From positions 930,001 to 994,000 of the forward strand of contig NZ_JADPVI010000001.1 in the NCBI RefSeq assembly GCF_015679325.1: a stretch of 64,000 bases of DNA. The letters run 5' to 3'. The stretch is from Kaistella gelatinilytica. Lineage in GTDB: Bacteria; Bacteroidota; Bacteroidia; Flavobacteriales; Weeksellaceae. Of this stretch, positions 27,928 to 37,150 are shown piece by piece. The notes beneath the pieces were generated by a model. That model was not told the DNA's origin. It did no database searches and worked only from the letters and a program-made list of their open reading frames with translations. A program made the translations under genes and the position numbers. The number at the start of each line of letters is the position of its first letter. Within the stretch, counting starts at the first letter, position 1.

Positions 27928-28404
27928 TTATAGTTCGTCAAATTGCGATATTGTCATTTGTACAGTAAAACCATCCTTTTTAGAATCTAAGCAACTAATT
28001 ATCAAAGATTGATGTTCATTATTTTTCGGTATTAAATAACCTGCATCACATTTTCCATTTATAAAATTATATTCTTCATATTTAGAGTCGCTTGCCTTCA
28101 TCTTATATAATTTCTGAAAAGTATAAATAATATCTTCTCTAAAATTTTTATTGTTAATTCTTATACTTGCATTGTCATCAGTTGAACTTATGTAAATAAT
28201 GAATGGATTTTTCTCGCTTGGTGTATTATGGGTAGTTTCTTGGATTTTACCGGCAACAATTGTACTTTCTGATACACTATAAGCAACAATGCTTTTATTT
28301 ATTAGAACTCTTTTACCAACAAAATCGTAGTAACGACTTTGATCTTGTATTTGACTTTTTACAAGAAAACTTGCGAAGATTGAAATAAGTAAAAATATTT
28401 TCAT
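27928..28404 (-). CDS. Hypothetical secreted protein
   Basis: 158 residues, not recognised. A signal peptide (KIFLLISIFASFLVKSQ) is followed by a small mixed alpha/beta domain containing two cysteines (in NGKCDAGYL and IISCLDSKK) that could form a disulphide. It is AT-rich, preceded by element B and followed within 13 nt of its stop codon by element A, so it sits as one unit of the cassette-like array. No promoter is apparent. Function unknown. Confidence 0.65.
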   Translation of the reverse strand: MKIFLLISIFASFLVKSQIQDQSRYYDFVGKRVLINKSIVAYSVSESTIVAGKIQETTHNTPSEKNPFIIYISSTDDNASIRINNKNFREDIIYTFQKLYKMKASDSKYEEYNFINGKCDAGYLIPKNNEHQSLIISCLDSKKDGFTVQMTISQFDEL

Positions 28405-28510
28405 GTTTATTTGTTATGTAGATGAATTAAATAATTCTAGATATTTGTGCTGTCAACTATTTTCAAAAAGTTAAAACTTTTCTAATTATAACCATTTTCT
28501 CGTGAAATAG

Positions 28511-28631
28511 CATGCAACGTGCGGGTATTTATGCAGGCGGGATAAAAATAAGAAAACTTTCTACTTGTTAAAGACTTAATTAATCGATTAAAACTTCAGA
28601 CCCACTTGTGTAAATACCTTTTTAGCAGAAG
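28511..28631 (-). repeat. Palindromic array element B
   Basis: A 121-nt element with arms GCGGGTATTTATGCAGGCGGG (28521-28541; 21 nt, imperfectly matched) against CCCACTTGTGTAAATACC (28601-28618). It ends TTTAGCAGAAG 5 nt before the stop codon of the gene on its right. The core is shared with element A and the end with element C. Confidence 0.75.
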
Positions 28632-28636
28632 TTTTT

Positions 28637-29284
28637 TCAGTTTTTTATTAATGCGTCTTTTAAAATCCAACCTGAAGTTTTGATTCTTTTTGAATTTAAA
28701 AATTCAGTATAAATGAAATATTTTGATTCTGAAATAGCATTTATTCCTTCGCCATAAACAAGATATGCTTTTTTTCTGTCATGTAAATTAGGCGTTGTAA
28801 AGAAATATGCTCGGTCTGTCTTAACCATATAATTAGTGCTGTAATTAGTAGTTTTATGTGAATGTTCGAATCCATTACTTACATTACAATCCTCGATTTT
28901 GATATTTTGACTTCCACCTAATTCATACAATTCTACGCATAAGGTGTGTTTGGGACTTATCCATTTATTTTTCGAAACGACTTCATAATTTTCATTAAAA
29001 TATTTTACATCATTTTTAAGTGATTGTTCATTTTTATAGATGAATATATTTCTTACACAAATTTCATTTTCATCAAAAACATAGCTGATTCTATAATCAT
29101 TTCTTTCCAAAAGCAATGATTTAATTTCATTATTACCAATAATAACACTGTGCATTGGCTTCAGATTCTCTTTATAAAATTTATCAATAACTTGATCGTA
29201 AGTTTTTCCAATCATTGATTGCGAAAGACACAAAATTGTAAAAAGAAGATTGATAAAAATTAAAATTTTTCTTATTATTAACAT
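28637..29284 (-). CDS. Hypothetical secreted protein with SH3-like C-terminus
   Basis: 215 residues. A signal peptide (residues 1-21) precedes a domain of unknown type; the last 65 residues (TDRAYFFTTPNLHDRKKAYL...ASGWILKDALIKN pattern) read like a bacterial SH3 domain, with the final GWI motif typical of SH3_3-type folds. Such domains often bind peptidoglycan or peptides. It is AT-rich and flanked by element C upstream and element B 5 nt after its stop codon. Assignment of the SH3-like domain is by eye only. Confidence 0.6.
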   Translation of the reverse strand: MLIIRKILIFINLLFTILCLSQSMIGKTYDQVIDKFYKENLKPMHSVIIGNNEIKSLLLERNDYRISYVFDENEICVRNIFIYKNEQSLKNDVKYFNENYEVVSKNKWISPKHTLCVELYELGGSQNIKIEDCNVSNGFEHSHKTTNYSTNYMVKTDRAYFFTTPNLHDRKKAYLVYGEGINAISESKYFIYTEFLNSKRIKTSGWILKDALIKN

Positions 29285-29308
29285 ATCATATTTTTATTGT
29301 TTTAAAAT

Positions 29309-29446
29309 TTCTGATAACGTTTTGCGGCATTGCGATGGTGCGGTTTAATATGACAAATCTTTCTTTTATAAACTACCTTTCGGAATGTCTAAAATCTTTA
29401 AACTTGCGAAAATCCCGCACTACTGCAAAACCGCCGTTAGCAGAAG
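29309..29446 (-). repeat. Palindromic array element C
   Basis: A 138-nt imperfect palindrome beginning TTCTGATAACG and ending CGTTAGCAGAAG. The outer 30 nt pair with each other (GTTTTGC...GTGCGG against CCCGCACTACTGCAAAAC). It starts 5 nt after the stop codon of the gene on its right and ends 25 nt before the start codon of the next. Confidence 0.75.
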
Positions 29447-29451
29447 TCTTT

Positions 29452-30159
29452 TTAATAACCTCTATTGTCAAGTGCTGTGTTTTGTAAATTTGTAAATTCA
29501 AATTGTAATGTTAAACTTTTGGCTGGTAAAGAATATCCTCCTAATTGTCCAAATGAATATTGAGTTTCAGTAATGATATTACAAGAATTAACTTTCCAAA
29601 TTTTAGTGGTCGGACTTAATTTAGTTGCTGAAAATTTTTCACTTGTTCCTGTTTGAATACTTTCCCCTTCCGGATTATCTTTCGTAATGTTAAATCGATA
29701 TGAAATACCATCTTTTCCATTGAAAATTGGATACTTTTCCTTCACCATTTTTTTTAATCTTTCCGAATCTTTTTGTAAACTATTTTTTTCGGCAAAACTG
29801 TAAGTCTTTGATATTGAAACTTTATAAACTTTGTCATCAATTAATTTTAGGCTATATTCAACATAATCATTTTGATTAGAATTAGTAAAGCATTTTTGTA
29901 AAGAATAATTAAATTGTATATATTTAATATAATGTTTTCCATCTAAATATTTAAAATTTGCATCATAATCAGCGACTTTTTTCTCTGCAGGATTAAAAAA
30001 ATTAATTTTAAGGTCAGAAATATTAATGTCAGAATAGAGAATGTTTGTAACTTCATAATATTCCTTTCCAAGTAGATTTAAAGGCAAGGAATTTACACTA
30101 CACTGTGATTTTAAGATGAAGAAAAAATTTAAAATTATAATCAGTAATATTTTTTTCAT
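29452..30159 (-). CDS. Hypothetical secreted protein
   Basis: 235 residues, not recognised. A signal peptide (KKILLIIILNFFFILKSQ) leads into a protein rich in Lys, Asn and Tyr with predicted beta strands; residues about 185-235 (TTKIWKVNSCNIITETQYSFGQLGGY) could form a terminal sheet. It is one of the most AT-rich stretches of the window. It is the rightmost surviving gene of the cassette-like array, with element D upstream and C directly downstream. Confidence 0.65.
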   Translation of the reverse strand: MKKILLIIILNFFFILKSQCSVNSLPLNLLGKEYYEVTNILYSDINISDLKINFFNPAEKKVADYDANFKYLDGKHYIKYIQFNYSLQKCFTNSNQNDYVEYSLKLIDDKVYKVSISKTYSFAEKNSLQKDSERLKKMVKEKYPIFNGKDGISYRFNITKDNPEGESIQTGTSEKFSATKLSPTTKIWKVNSCNIITETQYSFGQLGGYSLPAKSLTLQFEFTNLQNTALDNRGY

Positions 30160-30182
30160 AATTGCGATATTTTAGTTTAGAT

Positions 30183-30270
30183 TTCTGCTAACTTATATAT
30201 ATGTCTTACGTCATCAGACAAATACAACCGATTTGGTAGGTATATGTCTGATATTCGTAAGACTTATTTC
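30183..30270. repeat. Palindromic array element D
   Basis: Begins TTCTGCTAAC, the same end sequence as elements B and C, and contains GTCTTACGTCATCAGACA (30203-30220) facing TGTCTGATATTCGTAAGAC (30245-30263). It lies 24 nt upstream of the neighbouring start codon and marks the right edge of the array. The next 200 nt (30271-30475) show no gene and no clear repeat. Confidence 0.65.
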
Positions 30271-30477
30271 TAATCACTAATATATCCTTTTTTTCTTTAT
30301 AAATCATTAGATGGTCTTTGTATTTGTTGTAGACTTTAAGAATACTCCTCCTCTCTGCTTGCCAGAATATTTTAAAAAATAAGAATGCGCAAAACCCTCG
30401 AAAAAATTATTTCATTCTATAAAAAAATCATCAATTCCACTTCTTTACCCCTGATTAAAGGTTTCCATCCCCATCCA

Positions 30478-30625
30478 TGAGGTTCCGAACCTCAAAATTG
30501 AGCCTCCGAACCTCAAAAATGACGTTACCTAACCCCAAAAATGGGGTTCCGAACCCCATCGATGAGCCGGCGAACCCCATCGATGGAGCAATTTGCGCCA
30601 TGCATGAGGTTCTGAACCTCAATTC
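30478..30625. repeat. Tandem array of seven 21-bp palindromic units
   Basis: Seven consecutive units of 21 nt (the third has 22), most of the form TGAGGTTCCGAACCTCAAAA or TGGGGTTCCGAACCCCATCGA. The core of each is a small palindrome such as GAGGTTCCGAACCTC. Units 2, 3, 5 and 6 are degenerate. It lies downstream of the gene at 30719-31198. A 74-codon frame across it is a by-product of the 21-nt period. Confidence 0.8.
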
Positions 30626-30718
30626 CTTTTTATAATAATCCCGATGATCATTTGTTGAACAAGAAAAAACCCATCTCAAATCGAAATGGGCCTTTGACCA
30701 AAGGGAAAAATTGATTGC

Positions 30719-31198
30719 TTACTCGGGAATCGCTGGCGCAGTTTTACCACTTCGGTTAAAAAACTGTTTCAGTTCATTTTGTTTCGTCTCATAACCCGGC
30801 GTTCCACCTCCCGCCCGATAAGAGGTGTAGGCATAATCTGCAAGCGCAGCCTGGTAATTATCGTAATCGTGCAGAATTTTTGCATTTCGCAGGTTGAGCA
30901 CCAGAGATTCTAAACGAGCGATCAAACTTTCATAATTTCCACGGCTGTTATAATCGCGGTCAAACTCGTCCCAGTCTACATCGGTTACCGAAAGTTCGGG
31001 ACTGTTGGTATGAAAGTCTTTCACTTTGTTCACCAAAAGTTTGTTCTGTTCATTGATGCTTCCATAGCGAAGGCGATCTTCTGGGGTTAAGGGAACATTT
31101 ACATTTTGTAAGGTAGTTTCTAAATCGGTCATCGCCTGCTTGATGGTGGTGAGTTCGGCTGGTGTAAGATGTACACTTCTTAAATTAATGAGTGGCAT
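30719..31198 (-). CDS. Hypothetical helical cytoplasmic protein
   Basis: 159 residues, function unknown. It has no signal peptide or membrane segment and is mainly helical (LTPAELTTIKQAMTDLETTLQNV, GSINEQNKLLVNKVKDF, YESLIARLESLVLNLRNAKILHDYDNYQAALADYAYTSYR). I recall similar proteins of this length in other flavobacteria but cannot attach a role. It is more G+C-rich than the secreted genes to its left, and its 3' flank carries the 21-bp tandem palindromes. Confidence 0.7.
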   Translation of the reverse strand: MPLINLRSVHLTPAELTTIKQAMTDLETTLQNVNVPLTPEDRLRYGSINEQNKLLVNKVKDFHTNSPELSVTDVDWDEFDRDYNSRGNYESLIARLESLVLNLRNAKILHDYDNYQAALADYAYTSYRAGGGTPGYETKQNELKQFFNRSGKTAPAIPE

Positions 31199-31309
31199 AA
31201 TGTTAATTTTTTATTGATTAATAGCCTAAAGATAAAATCATTCGTCAGAAATATACTGAGAGAAAACACCCTTTCTTGCTGGGTTTAAACACCTAAAGAT
31301 TTACATAAA

Positions 31310-31338
31310 AAAGACGCTCTTCAAAAAAGCGTCTTTAT
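31310..31338 (-). terminator. Terminator after parC
   Basis: AAAGACGC / GCGTCTTT stem with a run of T on the minus strand, 25 nt after the parC stop codon. Confidence 0.75.
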
Positions 31339-31362
31339 TAATCTATCAAATTTAAAATTCAA

Positions 31363-33975
31363 TTATTCTTCCGGGAATTCAAACAGATCACCAATTGTTC
31401 CCTCTTCGGGGAAATCTGCGTCTTTCACATCTTCGTCAATAAAACTGATATGACCCTCCGTAGATTCTACCACATCGAAACCTTCATTAATTTCTTCTGC
31501 TGGTTCAGGAATCGTGATGTTGATCGTCTTCACCTTGCTTTTCGTCAACTGATTTCCGAGGGCTTTGATTCCTTTGATGCCAATGAATTCATCGGTATTG
31601 ATGATCTCCGGATCTTTTTGTTTGTCTTTATCTTTCGCAAAAATGAGTTCTAAAGTAGAATTGTTCGCCACGATCACATTCTCAATAAACGATTTCGGAT
31701 GGTCTGAAAGCATGAACTGCTGTACATTGGTCGTGTTTTCGAGTAAAAATCTTTTGATAAAATAGATCTGCTTCTCCCCATCAAAATAAATGGCGGTGAT
31801 CGCCTGCTCTGGATTCCATTTTTCCAGGATCAAATAATCGTCATCGAAACGGTTGCTCAATTCAAACGTAATAAGTTTGGCTTCTCCCTGAGAATTGATA
31901 GTCAGAATTTTATCATCGCCTTTAAAACTACCCAGCAAAGTTCCTCTCGCATCGGCGTTTAAACGTCGTACGGTATCATCGAACCAAATTTTTCTCGGTG
32001 CTAAAGTAGAATGGCCTTCTTCTTTGAGATCCACTTTTTTCACCGCATATTTGGTGACCAGATTTCCTTTAGAATCTCTCCCTTTGATGCCTAATTCCGA
32101 GAAATCAAGTTCAATTTTATTTTTTCGGACTCTTGCATTGGGTTTCAACAAAACGGTTACAGATTCTGCTTCACCATTAGGATTTGCAGAGAAGTAAAGC
32201 ATTTCTGAACCTTTTTTATCAGAGGCTAATTTGTAATCGGTATTTCTCGTAACACCTGTGACAGAAAAGCGTTTCATGTAAAACGGACCTTCTTTTCCTT
32301 CCCGATAGATCATATTGTAAACCGTGCGTTTATCATTCTTTTTCCAGATCGCAACGTGCTCAATATTTTTTCCGATGAAGGTTTTTGGTTCTACTTTGAC
32401 CACTTTCATGGTACCATCTTTTTGGAAGGTAATAATATCATCAATGTCGGAACAGTCGAAAAGATATTGATCCTTTTTAAGGGAGGTACCGATAAATCCT
32501 TCTTCAAAATTGGCGTAGAATTTTTCGTTTGCCACGGCAACTTTCGTCGCATCAATCGTATCGAAAATCCGGAGTTCGGTTTTGCGCTCTCTTCCTTTGC
32601 CGTATTTTTTTTGAATGTTGAGATAATACTCGATCGCATAAGGGATCAAATGGAGCAAATGGTGTTTTACCTGCTCTATTTTTCCTTCGAGTGCTACAAT
32701 ATTTTCTTTGAATTTATCGAGATCAAAACGCGAAATTCTTTTAATTCGAATTTCTGTTAATCTTAAAATATCTTCTTCGGTTACGGCTCTTAATAAATGT
32801 TTGGTGTGCGGTTTTAAACCTTTGTCGATGGTTGAAATTACATCTTCCCAGGATTCTACTTCCTCAATATCGTGGTAAATTCTGTTCTCGATAAATATTC
32901 TTTCCAAAGAAGAGAAATGCCAGTTTTCCTGCAATTCGTGGAGTTCAATTTCGAGCTCTTTTTTCAGGAGAGAAACCGTGTGATCGGTATTTCTTCTTAA
33001 GATTTCTGAAACCGTTAAAAACTCCGGTTTGTCACCCACAATAACGCAGGCATTCGGCGAGATCGGGATTTCACAATCGGTAAATGCGTATAAAGCATCG
33101 ATGGTTTTGTCGGGCGAAACATCATTATTCAGATAAATATTGATCTCTACTTTGTCGGAAGTATTGTCTTCGATTTTTTTGATCTTGATCTTGCCTTTTT
33201 CATTGGCTTTGATGATCGAATCAATTAAATCACTGGTATTCTTCCCAAAAGGAAGTTCATTGATGCTGAGTGTATTTCTGTCTTTCTGAATGATCCTTGC
33301 TCTGGCACGAATTTTCCCGCCCCTTTCACCATCATGATAACTGGAAACATCGAGCATTCCACCTGTTAAAAAATCCGGGAATAATTCGAACTTTTTGCCT
33401 TTCAAATGTGCAACCGAGGCATTGATCAGTTCATTAAAATTATGAGGCATGATCTTCGTTGACAACCCTACTCCAATTCCTTCAACTCCTGCCGCCAGAA
33501 GCAGCGGAAATTTTACAGGCAGATCGATCGGTTCATTATTTCTGCCGTCGTAAGATTTGGACCAGTCCGTCGTTTTCGGATTGAAAACAACTTCCAGAGC
33601 GAAAGGCGTTAATCGTGCTTCAATATATCTTGCAGCTGCAGCAGAATCGCCTGTATAAATATTTCCCCAGTTTCCCTGAGTGTCGATCAGCAGTTCTTTT
33701 TGACCAATCTGAACCATCGCATCGGTGATCGACGCATCTCCGTGAGGATGATACTTCATGGTATTCCCAACGATGTTCGCAACTTTATTGTAACGGCCAT
33801 CTTCCAGTTCCCGCATCGAATGCATAATTCTGCGCTGAACCGGCTTGAATCCATCAAAAATTGAAGGAATAGCGCGATCTAATATTACGTAAGAGGCATA
33901 ATCTAAAAACCAGTCTTTGTATAAACCGGAAACTTTTCTTAATGATTCTTCGTGGTGATTTTCTTGTTCTTCCAT
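31363..33975 (-). CDS. parC: DNA topoisomerase IV subunit A
   Basis: 870 residues. The breakage-reunion domain has YVILDRAIPSIFDGFKPVQRRI near residue 30 and the active-site tyrosine in AAARYIEARLTPFA (about residue 115). The C-terminal part (from about residue 520) lacks the GyrA box and has a divergent, acidic ending, which fits topoisomerase IV rather than gyrase. With ParE it decatenates daughter chromosomes. Its ATG overlaps the stop codon of the preceding small gene by one base (TAATG), so translation is coupled. Confidence 0.9.
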   Translation of the reverse strand: MEEQENHHEESLRKVSGLYKDWFLDYASYVILDRAIPSIFDGFKPVQRRIMHSMRELEDGRYNKVANIVGNTMKYHPHGDASITDAMVQIGQKELLIDTQGNWGNIYTGDSAAAARYIEARLTPFALEVVFNPKTTDWSKSYDGRNNEPIDLPVKFPLLLAAGVEGIGVGLSTKIMPHNFNELINASVAHLKGKKFELFPDFLTGGMLDVSSYHDGERGGKIRARARIIQKDRNTLSINELPFGKNTSDLIDSIIKANEKGKIKIKKIEDNTSDKVEINIYLNNDVSPDKTIDALYAFTDCEIPISPNACVIVGDKPEFLTVSEILRRNTDHTVSLLKKELEIELHELQENWHFSSLERIFIENRIYHDIEEVESWEDVISTIDKGLKPHTKHLLRAVTEEDILRLTEIRIKRISRFDLDKFKENIVALEGKIEQVKHHLLHLIPYAIEYYLNIQKKYGKGRERKTELRIFDTIDATKVAVANEKFYANFEEGFIGTSLKKDQYLFDCSDIDDIITFQKDGTMKVVKVEPKTFIGKNIEHVAIWKKNDKRTVYNMIYREGKEGPFYMKRFSVTGVTRNTDYKLASDKKGSEMLYFSANPNGEAESVTVLLKPNARVRKNKIELDFSELGIKGRDSKGNLVTKYAVKKVDLKEEGHSTLAPRKIWFDDTVRRLNADARGTLLGSFKGDDKILTINSQGEAKLITFELSNRFDDDYLILEKWNPEQAITAIYFDGEKQIYFIKRFLLENTTNVQQFMLSDHPKSFIENVIVANNSTLELIFAKDKDKQKDPEIINTDEFIGIKGIKALGNQLTKSKVKTINITIPEPAEEINEGFDVVESTEGHISFIDEDVKDADFPEEGTIGDLFEFPEE

Positions 33976-34454
33976 TAACTTTTTTCTCTCTCTTTATTTG
34001 CTTTAATCACTTTGCTTAACGAAAATTTCAGGTCATTTAACTCCTTCTTCGTCAGGTAGGAAACATCATATTTCAAAATAATCGAATTGTTTTTTTTGCT
34101 TGAAATTGAGATATACAATCTTCTAAGAATTAGAATGTCGAGTATTTCATATTTCAGCAATTTATATTTCGGAAATTCGTCGGTTGTTGCTTTATCTAAA
34201 AACGGAAATATATTTCTGTTTTTCACCATTAAAGCTTCGCCATCGCTGTCATACTCGAAAATCTGCCTTCCTCTGAAATAAAATACGAGCAAGATGAAGG
34301 TTGGGATAATTAAGAATAATGCAGAACTCGAACCCAGATAATTATACATATAACGCTCTAAAAAAAAAGCTAAAACTCCCACCACAAAAATCATAATGAC
34401 CAAAGTGCTTAAAAAGTGGTATAAGCCAACTCTGTTGCGGTTATTTAATCTCAT
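33975..34454 (-). CDS. Small membrane protein between parE and parC
   Basis: 159 residues from the ATG at 34454 (MRLNNRNRVGLYHFL); a GTG at 34502 would overlap the parE stop and is less likely. Two transmembrane segments (about residues 11-34 and 40-58) are followed by a soluble domain with strands resembling a bacterial PH-like fold (GRQIFEYDSDGEALMVKNRN, YKLLKYEILDILILRRLYISISS). Function unknown. It lies 31 nt after parE and overlaps parC by one base, so it belongs to the topoisomerase IV operon. Confidence 0.65.
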   Translation of the reverse strand: MRLNNRNRVGLYHFLSTLVIMIFVVGVLAFFLERYMYNYLGSSSALFLIIPTFILLVFYFRGRQIFEYDSDGEALMVKNRNIFPFLDKATTDEFPKYKLLKYEILDILILRRLYISISSKKNNSIILKYDVSYLTKKELNDLKFSLSKVIKANKEREKS

Positions 34455-34485
34455 CTTTCTTAAATTCTTATCTGCTGTGATCTGT

Positions 34486-36369
34486 TTAAAGTTCCATATC
34501 ACTCAAAACTTCTTTTTTATCAATATCAGGATCTTCGACTACAAGATTTTCCAGGATGAAAGCCTGTCTGTCCGGCGTATTTTTTCCCATGTAAAATTCC
34601 AGGATCTGCTCGATCGTCTGATCTTTTCCTAAAACTACAGGTTCGAGGCGGATGTCTTTTCCAATAAAATGCTTGAACTCATCAGGAGAAATTTCTCCCA
34701 GTCCTTTGAATCGGGTAATCTCGGGATTTTTTCCAAGTTCATTTAAAGCTTTAATTCTTTCAGCTTCGGAATAACAATAGCGGGTTTCTTTTTTATTTCG
34801 AACTCTAAACAGTGGCGTTTGCAAAATATAAAGATGTCCGTTTTTAATGAGATCCGGGAAGAATTGCAGGAAAAATGTGATCATCAACAAACGAATGTGC
34901 ATTCCATCAACATCGGCATCTGTAGCGATAATAACGTGATTGTAACGCAGATCTTCCAGAGAATCTTCGATGTTTAAAGCTGCCTGCAAATAATTGAATT
35001 CCTCGTTTTCGTAAACAACGCGTTTCGTTAAACCATAACAGTTCAGGGGTTTTCCTTTTAATGAAAATACAGACTGCGTTTCTACATCACGGGATTTGGT
35101 AATTGATCCTGATGCGGAATCTCCTTCCGTAATAAAGATCATGGTTTCGCCTTTTCTCAAAGCTTTCTGATCGTTATAATGCTGCCTGCAATCGCGCAGT
35201 TTTTTATTGTGAAGAGAAACTTTTTTGGCTCTTTCCCGTGCCAATTTCTGAATTCCCGAAAGTTCTTTTCGTTCTCTTTCAGAAATAATGATTTTCCGGT
35301 GGATCGCTTCTGCAATCTCCTGATTTTGATGCAGGAAATTATCGAGTTTATTTTTTAAGAAATTGGTAATAAAAGATCTTACCGTTTCCTTTCCAGGCTC
35401 CATTTCATTAGAACCCAGTTTGGTCTTGGTTTGTGATTCGAAAACAGGTTCAACCACTTTGATGGCAACCGCCGCAATGATCGATTTACGGATATCTGCC
35501 GCTTCAAAATTCTTATTAAAATATTCCCGGATCGTTTTTACATAAGCTTCGCGGAAAGCATTTAAATGGGTTCCACCTTGCGTTGTATTTTGTCCGTTGA
35601 CAAAAGAAAAATACGTTTCAGACTGTGATTTATCAGAATGCGTGATCGCGACTTCGATGTCTTCATCTTTCAAATGAACGATCGGATAGATAATTTCGCC
35701 TTCAATTTCTTCCTGAAGCAGATCTTTCAATCCATTTTCAGAGAAATACGTTTCGCCATTAAAAACTATTTTCAAACCTGGATTCAGGTAGCAATAATTT
35801 TTGAGCATTTTCTCGATATACTCTTTTCGAAACTTATAATGCGTAAAAATACTGGCATCAGGAATAAAAGTAATTTCGGTTCCGTTTCGATCAGTAGATT
35901 CGGTTTCTTTGAAATCTTCGGTAATGATTCCCTGCGAGAATTCCGCGATCTTCATTTTGCCATCACGAATCGATCGTACTTTGAAAAACTCCGAAAGTGC
36001 GTTCACCGCCTTGCTTCCTACTCCATTTAAACCGACTGATTTTTTAAAAGCTTTTGAATCATACTTTCCACCCGTATTCATTTTAGAAACTGCATCAACG
36101 ACTTTACCCAAAGGAATTCCACGACCATAGTCGCGAACAACAGCTTTACCATCGTCGATCTTAATTTCGATTCTCTTTCCGGATTTCATTACGAATTCAT
36201 CGATCGAATTGTCGATGATTTCTTTGAGCAAAATATAAATTCCGTCGTCTGCAGAAGAACCGTCGCCTAATTTACCAATATACATTCCCGGACGAAGCCG
36301 AATATGTTCCTGCCAATCGAGGGTTCTAATATTATCTTCGGAATAATTAACAATGTCGTTTTCGCTCAT
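34486..36369 (-). CDS. parE: DNA topoisomerase IV subunit B
   Basis: 627 residues. The GHKL ATPase site shows [18 protein letters not shown] and [14 protein letters not shown]; the transducer has [12 protein letters not shown]; the TOPRIM domain has [10 protein letters not shown] and [12 protein letters not shown]. The C-terminus keeps [13 protein letters not shown]. The length is typical of ParE, shorter than most GyrB. It is first in the parE-membrane protein-parC operon. Confidence 0.92.
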   Translation of the reverse strand: MSENDIVNYSEDNIRTLDWQEHIRLRPGMYIGKLGDGSSADDGIYILLKEIIDNSIDEFVMKSGKRIEIKIDDGKAVVRDYGRGIPLGKVVDAVSKMNTGGKYDSKAFKKSVGLNGVGSKAVNALSEFFKVRSIRDGKMKIAEFSQGIITEDFKETESTDRNGTEITFIPDASIFTHYKFRKEYIEKMLKNYCYLNPGLKIVFNGETYFSENGLKDLLQEEIEGEIIYPIVHLKDEDIEVAITHSDKSQSETYFSFVNGQNTTQGGTHLNAFREAYVKTIREYFNKNFEAADIRKSIIAAVAIKVVEPVFESQTKTKLGSNEMEPGKETVRSFITNFLKNKLDNFLHQNQEIAEAIHRKIIISERERKELSGIQKLARERAKKVSLHNKKLRDCRQHYNDQKALRKGETMIFITEGDSASGSITKSRDVETQSVFSLKGKPLNCYGLTKRVVYENEEFNYLQAALNIEDSLEDLRYNHVIIATDADVDGMHIRLLMITFFLQFFPDLIKNGHLYILQTPLFRVRNKKETRYCYSEAERIKALNELGKNPEITRFKGLGEISPDEFKHFIGKDIRLEPVVLGKDQTIEQILEFYMGKNTPDRQAFILENLVVEDPDIDKKEVLSDMEL

Positions 36370-36486
36370 ATCTGTTTGAAAGTGCTTTAAATTCAGTAAC
36401 TCACAAAAATAGTGAAAGGAAACTGATTTTTAAAATTTTGTGGAAAAGTTTTGATGCTATTCTCAATGTAAATGCAAAGAATTTTA

Positions 36487-37035
36487 TTAGAATCTTTGGA
36501 TCCACTTGTCGAAAGCGATCATAAAATCGGTGATGAATTTTTCTGTGGCTTCATTTACGGTCACACCATCTTCTAATAAACGGTCTTTAACGCCGCCGAT
36601 ATACGCTGCAGGTTGCTGCATCATTGGAATGTCCAGTGACATCGCGGCATCACGTATATTGTGATTTGCTCCTAAACCACCAATTGCACTGGGCGAAACG
36701 GTTGCAACTGCGCCAGGTTTTCCTTTCCAGGAGTTTTCTTTCGGAGGGCGTGAACCAATTTCCATAGCGTTTTTTAAAACTCCGGGAAGCGTTCTGTTAT
36801 ATTCAGGCGAAACAAAAAGTACGGCATCTGAATTCTTAATTTCATTTTTAAAATCGGTCCATTCCTGTGGAGGAGACTTTTCAATATCTTCATTAAAGAA
36901 AGTGAGATCTTTAATTTCTACGATCTTTAATTCTAAATTTTTCGGGGCAAGTCGCATCATTTCCTTTGCAATTTTTCTATTGAAAGATTCTTTGCGTAAA
37001 CTCCCGACTACAACTGCTACTTTTTTGTTTTCCAT
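36487..37035 (-). CDS. NADPH-dependent FMN reductase family protein
   Basis: 182 residues from the ATG at 37035 (MENKKVAVVVGSLRKESFNRKIAKEM). Flavodoxin-like fold with the FMN phosphate loop GSLRKESFNRK, the VSPEYNRTLPGVLKNAMEIGSRP motif and GGLGANHNIRDAA. Members reduce quinones, chromate or azo dyes with NADPH; the physiological substrate is uncertain. Monocistronic in appearance. Confidence 0.87.
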   Translation of the reverse strand: MENKKVAVVVGSLRKESFNRKIAKEMMRLAPKNLELKIVEIKDLTFFNEDIEKSPPQEWTDFKNEIKNSDAVLFVSPEYNRTLPGVLKNAMEIGSRPPKENSWKGKPGAVATVSPSAIGGLGANHNIRDAAMSLDIPMMQQPAAYIGGVKDRLLEDGVTVNEATEKFITDFMIAFDKWIQRF

Positions 37036-37107
37036 AAAATAATTTGATCCCAATTTACGTAAAAAAAACAGGATATTATGAACTCTGAAAAATTAATTTT
37101 AGACCTA

Positions 37108-37133
37108 AAAAAAGCGAACCGAAGTCCGCTTTA
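37108..37133 (-). terminator. Terminator after the T9SS cargo gene
   Basis: On the minus strand AAAGCGGACTTCGGTTCGCTTT folds into a short stem followed by T residues. Confidence 0.6.
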
Positions 37134-37150
37134 TATTGTAATCGAAATAG

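Noticed and set aside
27783..30270. Canonical integron attC sites
   Set aside because: The shared end GTTAGCA does not fit GTTRRRY, the opposite end is not RYYYAAC, and no integrase is present. Only the layout is attC-like.
30478..30625. Possible CRISPR array
   Set aside because: The units follow each other without spacers, and no cas gene is near.
30455..30679. A 74-codon frame on the minus strand across the tandem 21-bp units
   Set aside because: The frame stays open because 21 is a multiple of 3; it has no ribosome binding site, and its residues only mirror the DNA repeat.
35363..36130. Plus-strand frames inside parE
   Set aside because: Antisense shadows without family similarity or start signals.
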